Source of the DNA: Oleispira sp051275515
GTDB lineage: Bacteria; Pseudomonadota; Gammaproteobacteria; Pseudomonadales; Oceanobacteraceae
Assembly: GCA_051275515.1 (NCBI GenBank)
Contig: JBNMOT010000002.1
Coordinates: forward strand, 1-64,000
Length of the DNA stretch: 64,000 nt
Reading direction: 5' to 3'
The notes beneath the pieces were generated by a model. That model was not told where the DNA came from. It did no database searches and was given only the letters and a program-made list of their open reading frames with translations. Shown piece after piece: positions 16,153 through 24,753 of the stretch (position 1 is its first letter; the number at the start of each line of letters is the position of its first letter). A program made the translations under genes and the position numbers.

Positions 16153-18429
16153 ATGTTGGACACACTCAGAAGCATTGTGCAGGAAGTAAGCGCAGCAACA
16201 GACTTAAGCGATGCGCTTAAGGTTGTGGTCACGCGTATACGTAATGCTATGCGTACAGAAGTGAGTTCAGTGTATCTCTACGATTCAGAGACAAAACGCT
16301 ACTTACTGATGGCTACAAAAGGCCTGAATCAAAATGCTGTGGGTAAAGTGAGCCTAGGTTCATCTCAAGGTTTGGTCGGTTTAGTGGGTTCTCGCGAAGA
16401 ACTTATCAATACGGAGAATGCCCCTGGTCATCCACGGTATCACTTCTTATCGGAAACCGGAGAGGATAAATACCATTCTTTTCTGGGTGTTCCGATTATT
16501 CACCACCGACGTTTGATGGGCGTTCTTGTTGTACAGCAACAAGAACGTCGTAAGTTTGATGAAAGTGAAGAAGCATTTCTAGTCACTATGTCGGCTCAAT
16601 TGGCTGGCGTAATTGCCCATGCTGAAGCAACGGGTAATATTGCCGCTGCAGCACAAGCAACAAAAACACCCAAAGAAGCCCGTTTTAGTGGCGTACCGGG
16701 TGCTCCTGGGGTTGCTATTGGTACCGCAGTGGTTCTCTATCCGGCGGCCGATCTTGCCAGTGTGCCCGATAAGCGGGCTGAAAATATAGAACAAGAAATT
16801 GAGCGTTTTGAAACGGCGCTCATTGCAGTGCGACGAGACATTCGCTCGGTCGGTCAAAAATTATCAAATGATTTACGGCCAGAAGAAATGGCTTTATTTG
16901 ATGTCTACCTGAATATGCTGGATGACCGTGCATTAGGTGCAGAAGTCATTGGAAAGATCCGCGAAGGTGTTTGGGCGCAAGGTGCTTTACGTCAAATAGT
17001 ACAGGAATATATCGGCCATTTTGAATTGATGGACGATACGTATTTACGCGAACGTGCATCGGATATTCGTGACCTAGGTGTGCGCATTTTAGCGTATTTA
17101 CAAGAAACGGAAGGTCTTGGTCAAACCACTGAGTATCACGAAAATACTATTCTAGTGAGTGAGGAATTAACCCCCGCAATGCTGGGAGACATTCCAACGG
17201 ATAGACTGAAAGGTTTAGTTTCAGTAAAAGGTTCATCCAACTCTCACGTCGCCATTCTTGCTCGAGCAATGGGTATCCCTACCATTATGGGCGTAGTTGA
17301 CGTCCCCTACGCCCAGCTTGATGGTCTAGAGCTGGTTGTTGATGGTTATCGCGGTTGTATTTATTCGCAGCCATCAGATCAGCTAAGAGAGCAGTATCAC
17401 CGGATTTATTTGGAAGAACAGGCGCTCAATAAAGATCTAGAAGGTTTGCGTGATGAACCGGCGATAACCCAAGATGGTTATAGAATACCTTTATGGGTCA
17501 ATACGGGGTTGATTACCGATGCGGTTCGCAGCCGTGATCGTGGTGCGGAAGGCGTAGGTTTATACCGCACCGAAGTTCCTTTTATGATTAAAGATCGTTT
17601 TCCAAGCGAAAAAGAACAAACAGAAACCTATCGCCAGCAGTTAGAAACGTTTGCACCAAATCCTGTGACGATGCGCACACTGGATATTGGTGGCGATAAG
17701 TCGTTGCCTTATTTTCCCATTAAAGAAGACAACCCCTTTTTAGGTTGGCGTGGCATTCGAGTTACACTCGATCACCCAGAGCTTTTTTTACTGCAAGTAA
17801 AGTCGATGTTAAAGGCGAGTATAGGTTTAAATAACTTGCGCATCATGCTGCCCATGATTACTAGCGTCGGTGAAGTCGATGAGGCTTTGCACTTGATATA
17901 TCGTGCCCATGCAGAAGTTGAAGAAGAAGGACATACCGTTGAAATGCCACAGGTTGGTGTCATGATCGAAGTTCCTGCTGCGGTTTATCAAATTAGAGAT
18001 CTTGGCCAACGAGTCGATTTTTTATCGGTGGGCAGTAATGATCTTACGCAGTACTTATTAGCCGTTGATCGAAACAATCCAAGAGTTGCTGACTTGTATC
18101 ACTCTTTTCATCCAGCAGTATTAAGCGCTCTGTATAAGATTGCACAAGATGCGAGAGCGATTAATAAACCTGTGAGTATTTGTGGTGAGCTAGCGGGTAA
18201 TCCGGCTGGTGCGGTCATCTTGATGGCTATGGGTTATGAAATGTTGTCGATGAATTCTTCTAATCTACCCAAGGTTAAGTCAGTGATTCGTGGAGTCACG
18301 TTGAAATGGGCAGAAGAATTATTAGCTGAAATCATGCAGCTTGAAGATGCCAAAGTCATTGCTGCGACGGTTGAGCTTGCTCTTGAAAAGGCAGGGCTAG
18401 GACGAATGATTGGTCCTAGTCGCAGTTAA
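16153..18429 (+). CDS. ptsP: Phosphoenolpyruvate-protein phosphotransferase PtsP (EI-Ntr)
   Basis: First enzyme of the nitrogen-type PTS: autophosphorylates from PEP and passes phosphate to NPr (PtsO). Order of domains: GAF (about residues 1-165), PEP-utiliser N-terminal domain (about 175-300), swivelling phosphohistidine domain with GSSNSHVAILARAMGIPT (active His365), and the PEP-binding barrel with GLYRTEVPFM, MRTLDIGGDKSLPYF and the C-terminal catalytic cysteine in VSICGELAGN. The 758 residues are normal for EI-Ntr (E. coli 748). The GAF domain is where glutamine is sensed in homologues. Operon with rppH. Its stop lies 6 bp from the convergent DUF882 gene, so little room is left for a terminator. 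Confidence 0.97.
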   Translation: MLDTLRSIVQEVSAATDLSDALKVVVTRIRNAMRTEVSSVYLYDSETKRYLLMATKGLNQNAVGKVSLGSSQGLVGLVGSREELINTENAPGHPRYHFLSETGEDKYHSFLGVPIIHHRRLMGVLVVQQQERRKFDESEEAFLVTMSAQLAGVIAHAEATGNIAAAAQATKTPKEARFSGVPGAPGVAIGTAVVLYPAADLASVPDKRAENIEQEIERFETALIAVRRDIRSVGQKLSNDLRPEEMALFDVYLNMLDDRALGAEVIGKIREGVWAQGALRQIVQEYIGHFELMDDTYLRERASDIRDLGVRILAYLQETEGLGQTTEYHENTILVSEELTPAMLGDIPTDRLKGLVSVKGSSNSHVAILARAMGIPTIMGVVDVPYAQLDGLELVVDGYRGCIYSQPSDQLREQYHRIYLEEQALNKDLEGLRDEPAITQDGYRIPLWVNTGLITDAVRSRDRGAEGVGLYRTEVPFMIKDRFPSEKEQTETYRQQLETFAPNPVTMRTLDIGGDKSLPYFPIKEDNPFLGWRGIRVTLDHPELFLLQVKSMLKASIGLNNLRIMLPMITSVGEVDEALHLIYRAHAEVEEEGHTVEMPQVGVMIEVPAAVYQIRDLGQRVDFLSVGSNDLTQYLLAVDRNNPRVADLYHSFHPAVLSALYKIAQDARAINKPVSICGELAGNPAGAVILMAMGYEMLSMNSSNLPKVKSVIRGVTLKWAEELLAEIMQLEDAKVIAATVELALEKAGLGRMIGPSRS

Positions 18430-18435
18430 TCGAAA

Positions 18436-18978
18436 TTACGAACCCCATTGGCGTACACGACCGACATCTAAATGAATGAAGCCACTTTCAGGATAGTAGC
18501 CAACCCCACCACTTTTAAGGGCTAAGGCTGCTTTTCGTACTTGTCTTAAATTGATACCAGGAATACGAATATCAATCGCCTTCCCTTGCATGTGCAGACT
18601 ACGTTTAGCGACACCATGGCCCATTGCACGTAAATTCTCATTCGTTTTTGGTGAACGATACCCCGATATGATTTCAATCGCTTGGTTGGGTTTGAATAGC
18701 TGCTGTAAGGTATGAATATCATTTAATAGGGTACGACTGATCAGTGTCGATTCACCGCTACGATGATCGCGTAATAAATGATCTAGTTGATCCAAGCCTT
18801 GTTGGTTATAATGACCCTCATTATGAAACGTCGTTTTAACGAATTCGCCGGTATGAATATTATAAAGATGAAGTTCTTTATCAACATCAAGTGCAGATGT
18901 TTTATTAGCAAAGGCGGTCGGTACCATAGCGCTGCCCGTTATTGTCGCTGCGCTTTGTAAGAAAATTCGTCTATTCAT
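18436..18978 (-). CDS. YcbK-like (DUF882) M15-type murein peptidase homologue, Tat-exported
   Basis: A 180-residue protein with a twin-arginine signal (NRRIFLQSA … AFA, cleavage near residue 24), so it is exported folded. The mature part is the DUF882/peptidase M15A type: SGYRSPKTNENLR, SLHMQGKAIDIRI (His and Asp zinc ligands) and SGFIHLDVGRVRQWG (third ligand His). In Enterobacteriaceae ycbK lies next to the L,D-transpeptidase gene ycbB, exactly as here (ldt upstream at 20974-19172, same strand, 193 bp gap). Expected role: cleavage or trimming of peptidoglycan peptides in the periplasm, inferred from the fold. Confidence 0.9.
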   Translation of the reverse strand: MNRRIFLQSAATITGSAMVPTAFANKTSALDVDKELHLYNIHTGEFVKTTFHNEGHYNQQGLDQLDHLLRDHRSGESTLISRTLLNDIHTLQQLFKPNQAIEIISGYRSPKTNENLRAMGHGVAKRSLHMQGKAIDIRIPGINLRQVRKAALALKSGGVGYYPESGFIHLDVGRVRQWGS

Positions 18979-19171
18979 ATAATGCCCAATTATTATTTGA
19001 AACCATGCAAGTATTCATTTATTAATAAGTGGGCAGTATGCCAATTCTTAAAAAGAATAAAATCTATAAATTTTAAAAAAAGCTTAAAAGACAGTTAAGA
19101 CATGCTTAGATTGACTCGGCAGACAATTAACTGACATGTTATTCACTAATATTCGTCAAAAAGTCGTAATA

Positions 19172-20974
19172 TCAAAGTGAAGTTGCTGCTTGCTTAGAGC
19201 GTGCTAGGCTGCCGATGAGGTCGCGCTGGTAAACGTCATCACGAATTTGTAATTTACCGTTATCATCAACCCACGTTGTCCAGTACATGAGATAAACCGG
19301 TACGGGTTTATCCAGGCGTATGTGCGTGGTGCGGTTTTGAGAAATGGCAGAATCAATGTTGCTACGGTGCCAACCTTGTTGACCGGCAATGATTTTTTCA
19401 GCCAGTAATTTAGGCTGCTCTACTCTTACGCAGCCTGAACTAAGGGCTCGCATATCACGAGTAAATAATTCTGGATGGTTCGTATCATGCAGATAAATAG
19501 ATTGATCATTCGGTAGTACAAATTTCACATCTCCTAACGCATTACCGTTACCTGCCTTTTGAACTAGGCGGTAAGGAAAATAGCGTGGGCTCATCTTTTT
19601 CCAATTAATATCTTTTGCTGAAGCATATTGATCAATGCCTTTTACGCTAGCAACCAGATTAAAGCCTTTGCGATCAAGGTACTTAGGATCGCGCTTAATT
19701 TGCGGCAAAATATCACCAATCGCAATGCGCCGGGGTACTGACCATGTTGGAGCAAGAACAACGGTGCTTATCGCTTGGATTAACACAGGCGTGCGACGAA
19801 GAGGTCGACCCGTAATTACTTTCATGTCCAAGCTGGTTTTATCGCCTTCTTTATATTGCAAACGAAAATCAGCCATGTTCACCATGATATGGCGATTGCC
19901 CAATGTGGGGGGAAGATGACGCCAGCGCTTCATGTTCAACGCGATCTTTTGTGCCATGTGATAGGGAGGAATATTCAACGCAGCAAGTGTTTTAACATCA
20001 ATTTTTCCTGAGATAGGCAGTTGAAACCGCTGTTGAAAATGCTTTATGCCTTCAACCAACGAATTATCAAATTTGAAACTGGGTTGGTCTAAGTCATAGG
20101 GATCGCTCACGCGTGGAGATTCCATTAACAAAGGCTTATTATTAAATAACCAAGCAAAGGCGCCAGGTTTCAAATCTGAATATTGGGTTAATAACCAGCG
20201 TATATGAGGCACTAAGCGGTGTCTTTGGTCGGCTTCGATGCGGAAGTCAGGGGGTAACGTATACCACTTACCTTGAGTAACAATATTTTGATAATGGATC
20301 AGTTGTTCGCGCAGTGCTTGATAGCCTTTGTGATTTGGGGTGAGCTGATTGATTAGCTCGCCTAATTTATCTTCGCTTAAGCTTTGCTTAAGCAGCTCAA
20401 CAATGTCACCAGAACTTACACTATTAGCACCTTGGGTGACTGCGGATACCTTGCGATACGTCGCATGATCTGACTCATTCATATCCGGCAATAGCTCTTG
20501 ATTTAGCGCTTGTTGAGCAAAGGTTATGAAAGCGTCGGTTAATAATACATCGACCGCTGTCGCTTGCTTAGGACGATTAGACAGCTCATGGATTTCACGT
20601 AATAGTGCTTGCAGAGAGTAGCCATATTCACGCCAATGGTCAGCTGAGGTTTCACGCAATACTTGAACTAGTGATTCACCTGCTGGGGTCAGTTCATAGC
20701 TGTCCATCCAGATAGGCTGGTAATCTCGGTGGAGGTAAAAAGGTTCGATCTCGCGCACATGTTTTAAACGAACTTCTCCTGCAACTTGGCGTGCAGAATC
20801 AATTAGCCAAAATTCCATATATTTTTGTGCAACTCTTGGTGGCATGTACGGTTTTGTATTGATCGTGGCGGCGAGGGCGGCAAATAATAGCAGCGTGCAG
20901 AACAAGGCTATCGCAGTTGGGTGCAAGAAACGTTTTTTTGAGGTGTTGGTATTTGCGCTTAATATTTTATTCAT
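19172..20974 (-). CDS. L,D-transpeptidase, YcbB/LdtD family
   Basis: A 600-residue inner-membrane-anchored enzyme forming 3-3 cross-links in peptidoglycan. One transmembrane segment at about residues 20-43 (ALFCTLLLFAALAATI) is followed by a scaffold/substrate-capping region. A peptidoglycan-binding helix set (VEGIKHFQQRFQLPISGKID, about 300-320) and the YkuD catalytic domain (about 355-550) come next. The active site HDTNHPELF … SSGCVRVEQP places the catalytic cysteine at about residue 515. E. coli LdtD has 615 residues. The ATG at 20974 is inside a short palindrome (20972-20987) and has no clear ribosome-binding site. Partnered with the YcbK-like gene downstream. Confidence 0.95.
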   Translation of the reverse strand: MNKILSANTNTSKKRFLHPTAIALFCTLLLFAALAATINTKPYMPPRVAQKYMEFWLIDSARQVAGEVRLKHVREIEPFYLHRDYQPIWMDSYELTPAGESLVQVLRETSADHWREYGYSLQALLREIHELSNRPKQATAVDVLLTDAFITFAQQALNQELLPDMNESDHATYRKVSAVTQGANSVSSGDIVELLKQSLSEDKLGELINQLTPNHKGYQALREQLIHYQNIVTQGKWYTLPPDFRIEADQRHRLVPHIRWLLTQYSDLKPGAFAWLFNNKPLLMESPRVSDPYDLDQPSFKFDNSLVEGIKHFQQRFQLPISGKIDVKTLAALNIPPYHMAQKIALNMKRWRHLPPTLGNRHIMVNMADFRLQYKEGDKTSLDMKVITGRPLRRTPVLIQAISTVVLAPTWSVPRRIAIGDILPQIKRDPKYLDRKGFNLVASVKGIDQYASAKDINWKKMSPRYFPYRLVQKAGNGNALGDVKFVLPNDQSIYLHDTNHPELFTRDMRALSSGCVRVEQPKLLAEKIIAGQQGWHRSNIDSAISQNRTTHIRLDKPVPVYLMYWTTWVDDNGKLQIRDDVYQRDLIGSLARSKQAATSL

Positions 20975-21158
20975 ACTATTTAGTATGGACGTAATACTGA
21001 GAATTGATGGTCAAATTAAGCATAAGTTATGAGATGTTTTTGTTACAAAGTGCAATTATTTTTTAAAAATGCTTTACATGTCAGAATTAAGTTACCGCTG
21101 TCTGTGCTTAATTGTAAGGTAGACGGATACTGCCAAAATATTGCTGCTCATGTGTTGA

Positions 21159-21923
21159 TTATGTCCGTATGAAATGACGTTGGAATGAGTCTTCTTCTCC
21201 AGTGTTGAGCCAGCTTATTTCTTCGATGCAAAGAGCGTCTTTACCCAAGGTGATACCCGTGCTGCAGCGAGTACCATAGTGAGGGGTGATTATTTTTTCG
21301 CACGACAAAATGCGCTCCATTTCTAGACCAATGCCGGTATCGGGTAATAACGAATCATCCGCGATCTGGGTTGATGATAATAGGTGGCAGAGAGACGTTT
21401 GGTCATTAGGGTGCTGGTTCAGCCATGCTGTAAGCGACTGTTTCGCACGTTCTACTTTTGGCCAAGGCGTATCTAATAGACCATTGCTAAGGCCGTATAG
21501 CCCGGGTGCTAGAATACGAGCGGGTTCTTCTGATATATTGCAGTAATAGCCAAGTTGCTGCTGGTCGGCCACCAATAAGTTGTATCCTGCATAATGGGCT
21601 GAGCTTTCTTCGAGACTTTCTAAATACTCTAATGCCGAGGTATTAGAGTTTAAAAAATCGAGTACCAAATTACCCCGAGAAATAGGATGTTTAGGCCCTT
21701 GAGTGCGTAGGTCGCGATGATTAGTGAGGGCGGCGAAACGTCCACTTTTATGAATGCCTAACCAGGTGCCGCCTTGGCTTAAGTCTTTGCCGGCATAAAT
21801 CCCTTTAGCCTCTGCCCAAGCATGCAGTGGCTGCGCGGGACGGTTTAAAAACTCATCACGATTAGCTGCCAGTATGAGTCGATTATCAGCATCAGGTTGC
21901 CATTGAAAGGTTATTAAACACAT
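21159..21923 (-). CDS. NRDE family protein (TANGO2-like)
   Basis: A 254-residue protein that starts MCLITFQW and carries the name-giving motif AANRDEFLNRP (residues about 19-29). YAGKDLSQGGTWLGI and FAALTNHRD follow, all hallmarks of the NRDE/TANGO2 family shared with animals. The N-terminal Cys2 suggests an N-terminal-nucleophile-type fold, with Met1 probably removed. TANGO2 homologues have been proposed to act in haem handling or lipid metabolism; the bacterial role is unsettled. It is divergent from the TauE-type permease gene. Confidence 0.88.
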   Translation of the reverse strand: MCLITFQWQPDADNRLILAANRDEFLNRPAQPLHAWAEAKGIYAGKDLSQGGTWLGIHKSGRFAALTNHRDLRTQGPKHPISRGNLVLDFLNSNTSALEYLESLEESSAHYAGYNLLVADQQQLGYYCNISEEPARILAPGLYGLSNGLLDTPWPKVERAKQSLTAWLNQHPNDQTSLCHLLSSTQIADDSLLPDTGIGLEMERILSCEKIITPHYGTRCSTGITLGKDALCIEEISWLNTGEEDSFQRHFIRT

Positions 21924-22016
21924 ACATCTTCACTCACTAATATAGTAGCAGCAGTTTATCTCAGCATCAGCCATAATGTTGGCACTTTGTCGTTATCATT
22001 TAAGGTCTTAATTAGT

Positions 22017-22802
22017 ATGACATTTTTAGTGTATCTATTAGTAGGATCGGCTGCGGGTTTATTAGCGGGTCTATTTGGTATTGGTGGTGGCTTGGTCATT
22101 GTACCGGTATTGGTTATTACTTTTGGTGTAATGGGGATCAGTGAACAGGTCTTAACGCACATGGCATTAGCCACTTCGTTAACCTCGATTATTTTTACGT
22201 CTATAAGCTCTGTGAAAGAGCATCATCAGCACGGTGCGGTAGACTGGGCATTGTTTCGCTGGATGGGTTCGGGCATCATCATCGGTACGACTATTGGGGT
22301 TTTTCTATTAGCCGACGTCGCAGGCGAGACTTTACAACTAGCGATTGGTATTTTTGCCTTGCTGATGGCCGCGAAGATGGCTTTTGATATCAACCCAGGA
22401 TCTCAGCGTAAGGTACCAAGTACTCCAGGATTAATCGCTTCTGGCAGTATCATTGGTTTTGGTTCCGCTTGGTTTGGCATTGGTGGAGGTTCGTTTACCG
22501 TGCCATTTTTGACGTGGGTGAATGTCCCTATGAAGCGCGCGGTCGCAACCGCTGCTGCTTGTGGTTTGCCGATCGCGATAACGGGAGCGGTCGGTAATAT
22601 TTTTACCGGTTGGGGGAATGTAGATTTGCCCAATTGGACCACCGGTTTTGTGTATTGGCCTGCGGTATTAGGCATTGCGTTGACCAGCGTGCCATGCGCT
22701 AAAGTCGGTGCGAAGTTGGCGCATCAATTAGAGGCTAAATTGCTCAAGCGGGGCTTTGCCTTGTTACTATTAATTGTGGGTTTAAAGTTCTTATTTCTGT
22801 AG
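22017..22802 (+). CDS. TauE/SafE-family sulfite/sulfonate exporter-type membrane protein
   Basis: About 261 residues and roughly eight transmembrane segments in two similar halves. Each half has the glycine-rich signature: GLLAGLFGIGGGLVIVPVL (about residues 13-31) and GFGSAWFGIGGGSFTVPFL (about 145-163). This repeat is diagnostic of the TauE/SafE (DUF81) family, anion permeases for sulfite, sulfoacetate or related compounds. An ATG at 22017 is preferred over an in-frame TTG at 21987 because the first transmembrane helix then starts normally. It precedes lgt by 92 bp, an order also known in Pseudomonas. Substrate unknown. Confidence 0.88.
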   Translation: MTFLVYLLVGSAAGLLAGLFGIGGGLVIVPVLVITFGVMGISEQVLTHMALATSLTSIIFTSISSVKEHHQHGAVDWALFRWMGSGIIIGTTIGVFLLADVAGETLQLAIGIFALLMAAKMAFDINPGSQRKVPSTPGLIASGSIIGFGSAWFGIGGGSFTVPFLTWVNVPMKRAVATAAACGLPIAITGAVGNIFTGWGNVDLPNWTTGFVYWPAVLGIALTSVPCAKVGAKLAHQLEAKLLKRGFALLLLIVGLKFLFL

Positions 22803-22894
22803 TCCTTATTTATCATAATAGAGTTAGCAAATAACGGAATGAAACGTTGGGCGTATTCGAGTACAATCAGCCCGTTAAAATAAGGAAACTATAG

Positions 22895-23734
22895 ATGTTA
22901 ACGTATCCAGATATTGATCCCGTCGCCTTGTCCATTGGGCCGATTGCAGGCTATGGGCCTCTAGAAATTCATTGGTACGGTTTAATGTACCTGATTGGTT
23001 TTGCCGCGGCGATATTGCTCGCCAATTACCGTGCCAAACAGCCCGGTTCACGTTGGACCAAAGATCAGGTCAGTGATTTGATTTTTTATGGCGCGATGGG
23101 CGTCATTCTCGGTGGTCGAGCGGGTTATGTGTTATTTTACAATTTTGGTCAGTTTCTTGATAATCCTGTCTGGTTGTTTCAAATCTGGACCGGTGGCATG
23201 TCCTTCCACGGTGGGCTACTCGGTGTGCTGGTGGCGTTATGGTTGTTTGGCCGTAAGTATAAAAAAGGCTTCTTCGAAGTCGCTGATTTTACCGCACCGC
23301 TCGTGCCGATTGGTCTAATGACAGGGCGCATTGGTAATTTTATTGGTGGCGAACTCTGGGGTCGAGTAACGGACAGCCCCTTGGGCATGGTATTCCCCGG
23401 TGGTGGTCCAGATCCACGTCATCCCTCTCAATTATATCAAGCTGCGTTAGAAGGTTTATTGCTGTTTATTATTGTGTGGTGGTTCTCTAGTCGACCTCGC
23501 CCACAAAAGGCAGTGGGGGCGGTGTTTATGATTGGTTATGGTTGTTTCCGTTTTATTGTCGAGTTTGTACGTCAACCCGACTCGCACATCGGCTTTGATT
23601 TGTTTGATTGGATGAGCCGGGGTCAGTTGTTATCTGTGCCGATGGTTTTGTTCGGAATCGCCTTATTGTGGTGGTCTTATAAGCAGCAAGATCAGCTCCA
23701 GCCGATCTCCGCCGCTAAAAAGAGCACTAAGTAA
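22895..23734 (+). CDS. lgt: Prolipoprotein diacylglyceryl transferase
   Basis: Transfers diacylglyceryl from phosphatidylglycerol to the lipobox cysteine of preprolipoproteins, the first step of lipoprotein maturation. The 279-residue polytopic inner-membrane protein has the Lgt signature GRIGNFIGGELWGRVTD (about residues 145-161) including the essential arginine. It also has the early HWYGLMYLIGF and SFHGGLLG (essential His) motifs and REFIVEF-like CFRFIVEFVRQPD near residue 225. It serves the many lipoproteins in this window. It lies just upstream of thyA (57 bp), the classical lgt–thyA pair. Confidence 0.98.
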   Translation: MLTYPDIDPVALSIGPIAGYGPLEIHWYGLMYLIGFAAAILLANYRAKQPGSRWTKDQVSDLIFYGAMGVILGGRAGYVLFYNFGQFLDNPVWLFQIWTGGMSFHGGLLGVLVALWLFGRKYKKGFFEVADFTAPLVPIGLMTGRIGNFIGGELWGRVTDSPLGMVFPGGGPDPRHPSQLYQAALEGLLLFIIVWWFSSRPRPQKAVGAVFMIGYGCFRFIVEFVRQPDSHIGFDLFDWMSRGQLLSVPMVLFGIALLWWSYKQQDQLQPISAAKKSTK

Positions 23735-23791
23735 TAGTTTAGAGTGATCAATGACGGGTCGAGTTGTTAGTAGAATTTTGAGGTTAGGTGA

Positions 23792-24643
23792 ATGAAGCAG
23801 TATTTAGAGTTATGTCAGCGCATTGTTGATCAGGGTGAGTGGGTTGAAAATAAGCGCACTGGTACGCGTTGTTTAACCGTGATCAATGCTGATTTAGAAT
23901 ATGATGTTGCCAATAACCTGTTTCCCTTGATCACAACCCGTAAAAGTTTTTATAAATCAGCCATTGCTGAATTATTAGGTTACATTCGCGGCTACGACAA
24001 TGCGGCTCAGTTCCGTGAGATCGGCTGTAATACTTGGAATGCCAACGCCAATGATAATCAAGCTTGGTTGGATAATCCTCACCGTAAGGGTGAAGACGAC
24101 ATGGGTCGTGTCTACGGCGTGCAAGGTCGATCTTGGATGCGTCCAGACGGAACTCAGCTCGATCAGCTAAAGAAAGTGATTGATAACCTTGCTAACGGCA
24201 TTGATGACCGCAGCGAAATCGTTACCTTTTATAACCCTGGCGAATTCGAAATGGGGTGCTTACGTCCATGTATGCATACTCATACCTTTTCGCTATTAGG
24301 GGATACCTTGTATCTAACCAGTTATCAGCGTTCTTGTGATGTGCCATTAGGGTTGAACTTTAATCAAGTCCAGGTCTATGTATTCTTAGCGCTGGTGGCT
24401 CAAATTACCGGCCACAAGGCTGGCAAGGCCTATCATAAAATAGTGAATGCTCACATTTACGAAAACCAGCTTGAACTGATGAAAAATGTGCAGCTTAAAC
24501 GCACACCTTATCCATCACCCCAGTTGAATATTAACCCTAAAATTAAAACGTTAGAAGACATCGAAAGCTGGGTTACTGCAGATGATTTTCAGTTGGATGG
24601 CTACCAATGCCATGACCCCATTAAATACCCATTTTCTGTATAA
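23792..24643 (+). CDS. thyA: Thymidylate synthase
   Basis: Methylates dUMP to dTMP using 5,10-methylene-THF, releasing dihydrofolate, which the folA product downstream (26545-27066) recycles. Motifs: the early RTGTRC phosphate loop (about residues 21-26), RPCMHTHTFSL with the nucleophilic cysteine (about residue 160), QRSCDVPLGLNFN (about 180-192) and HIYENQLELM (about 221-230). At 283 residues it is the longer variant found in several marine gammaproteobacteria; E. coli has 264. Likely co-transcribed with lgt. Confidence 0.97.
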   Translation: MKQYLELCQRIVDQGEWVENKRTGTRCLTVINADLEYDVANNLFPLITTRKSFYKSAIAELLGYIRGYDNAAQFREIGCNTWNANANDNQAWLDNPHRKGEDDMGRVYGVQGRSWMRPDGTQLDQLKKVIDNLANGIDDRSEIVTFYNPGEFEMGCLRPCMHTHTFSLLGDTLYLTSYQRSCDVPLGLNFNQVQVYVFLALVAQITGHKAGKAYHKIVNAHIYENQLELMKNVQLKRTPYPSPQLNINPKIKTLEDIESWVTADDFQLDGYQCHDPIKYPFSV

Positions 24644-24710
24644 AGTGGATGATGAAACGTTTACAACATTAGTATGATTTATTATCCCTAAATCCTTTAA
24701 ACAAAAATTA

Positions 24711-24748
24711 GGGTCTATACTAAGTTTAAATCAAGCACGTATAGACCC
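24711..24748 (+). promoter_or_regulatory. Inverted repeat over the putative promoter/leader of the GGDEF-EAL gene
   Basis: Perfect 10-bp arms GGGTCTATAC and GTATAGACCC are separated by 18 bp and end 5 bp before the ATG at 24754. The left arm runs into TATACT (24715-24720), a plausible -10 box, so the arms would bracket the transcription start. No Shine-Dalgarno sequence is visible between the right arm and the ATG. It could be an operator or a leader hairpin covering the start region. Confidence 0.5.
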
Positions 24749-24753
24749 TCAAA

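Noticed and set aside
20972..20987. Palindrome CATACTA-TT-TAGTATG at the start of the L,D-transpeptidase gene
   Set aside because: Short, AT-rich and including the start codon; too weak to claim as an operator.
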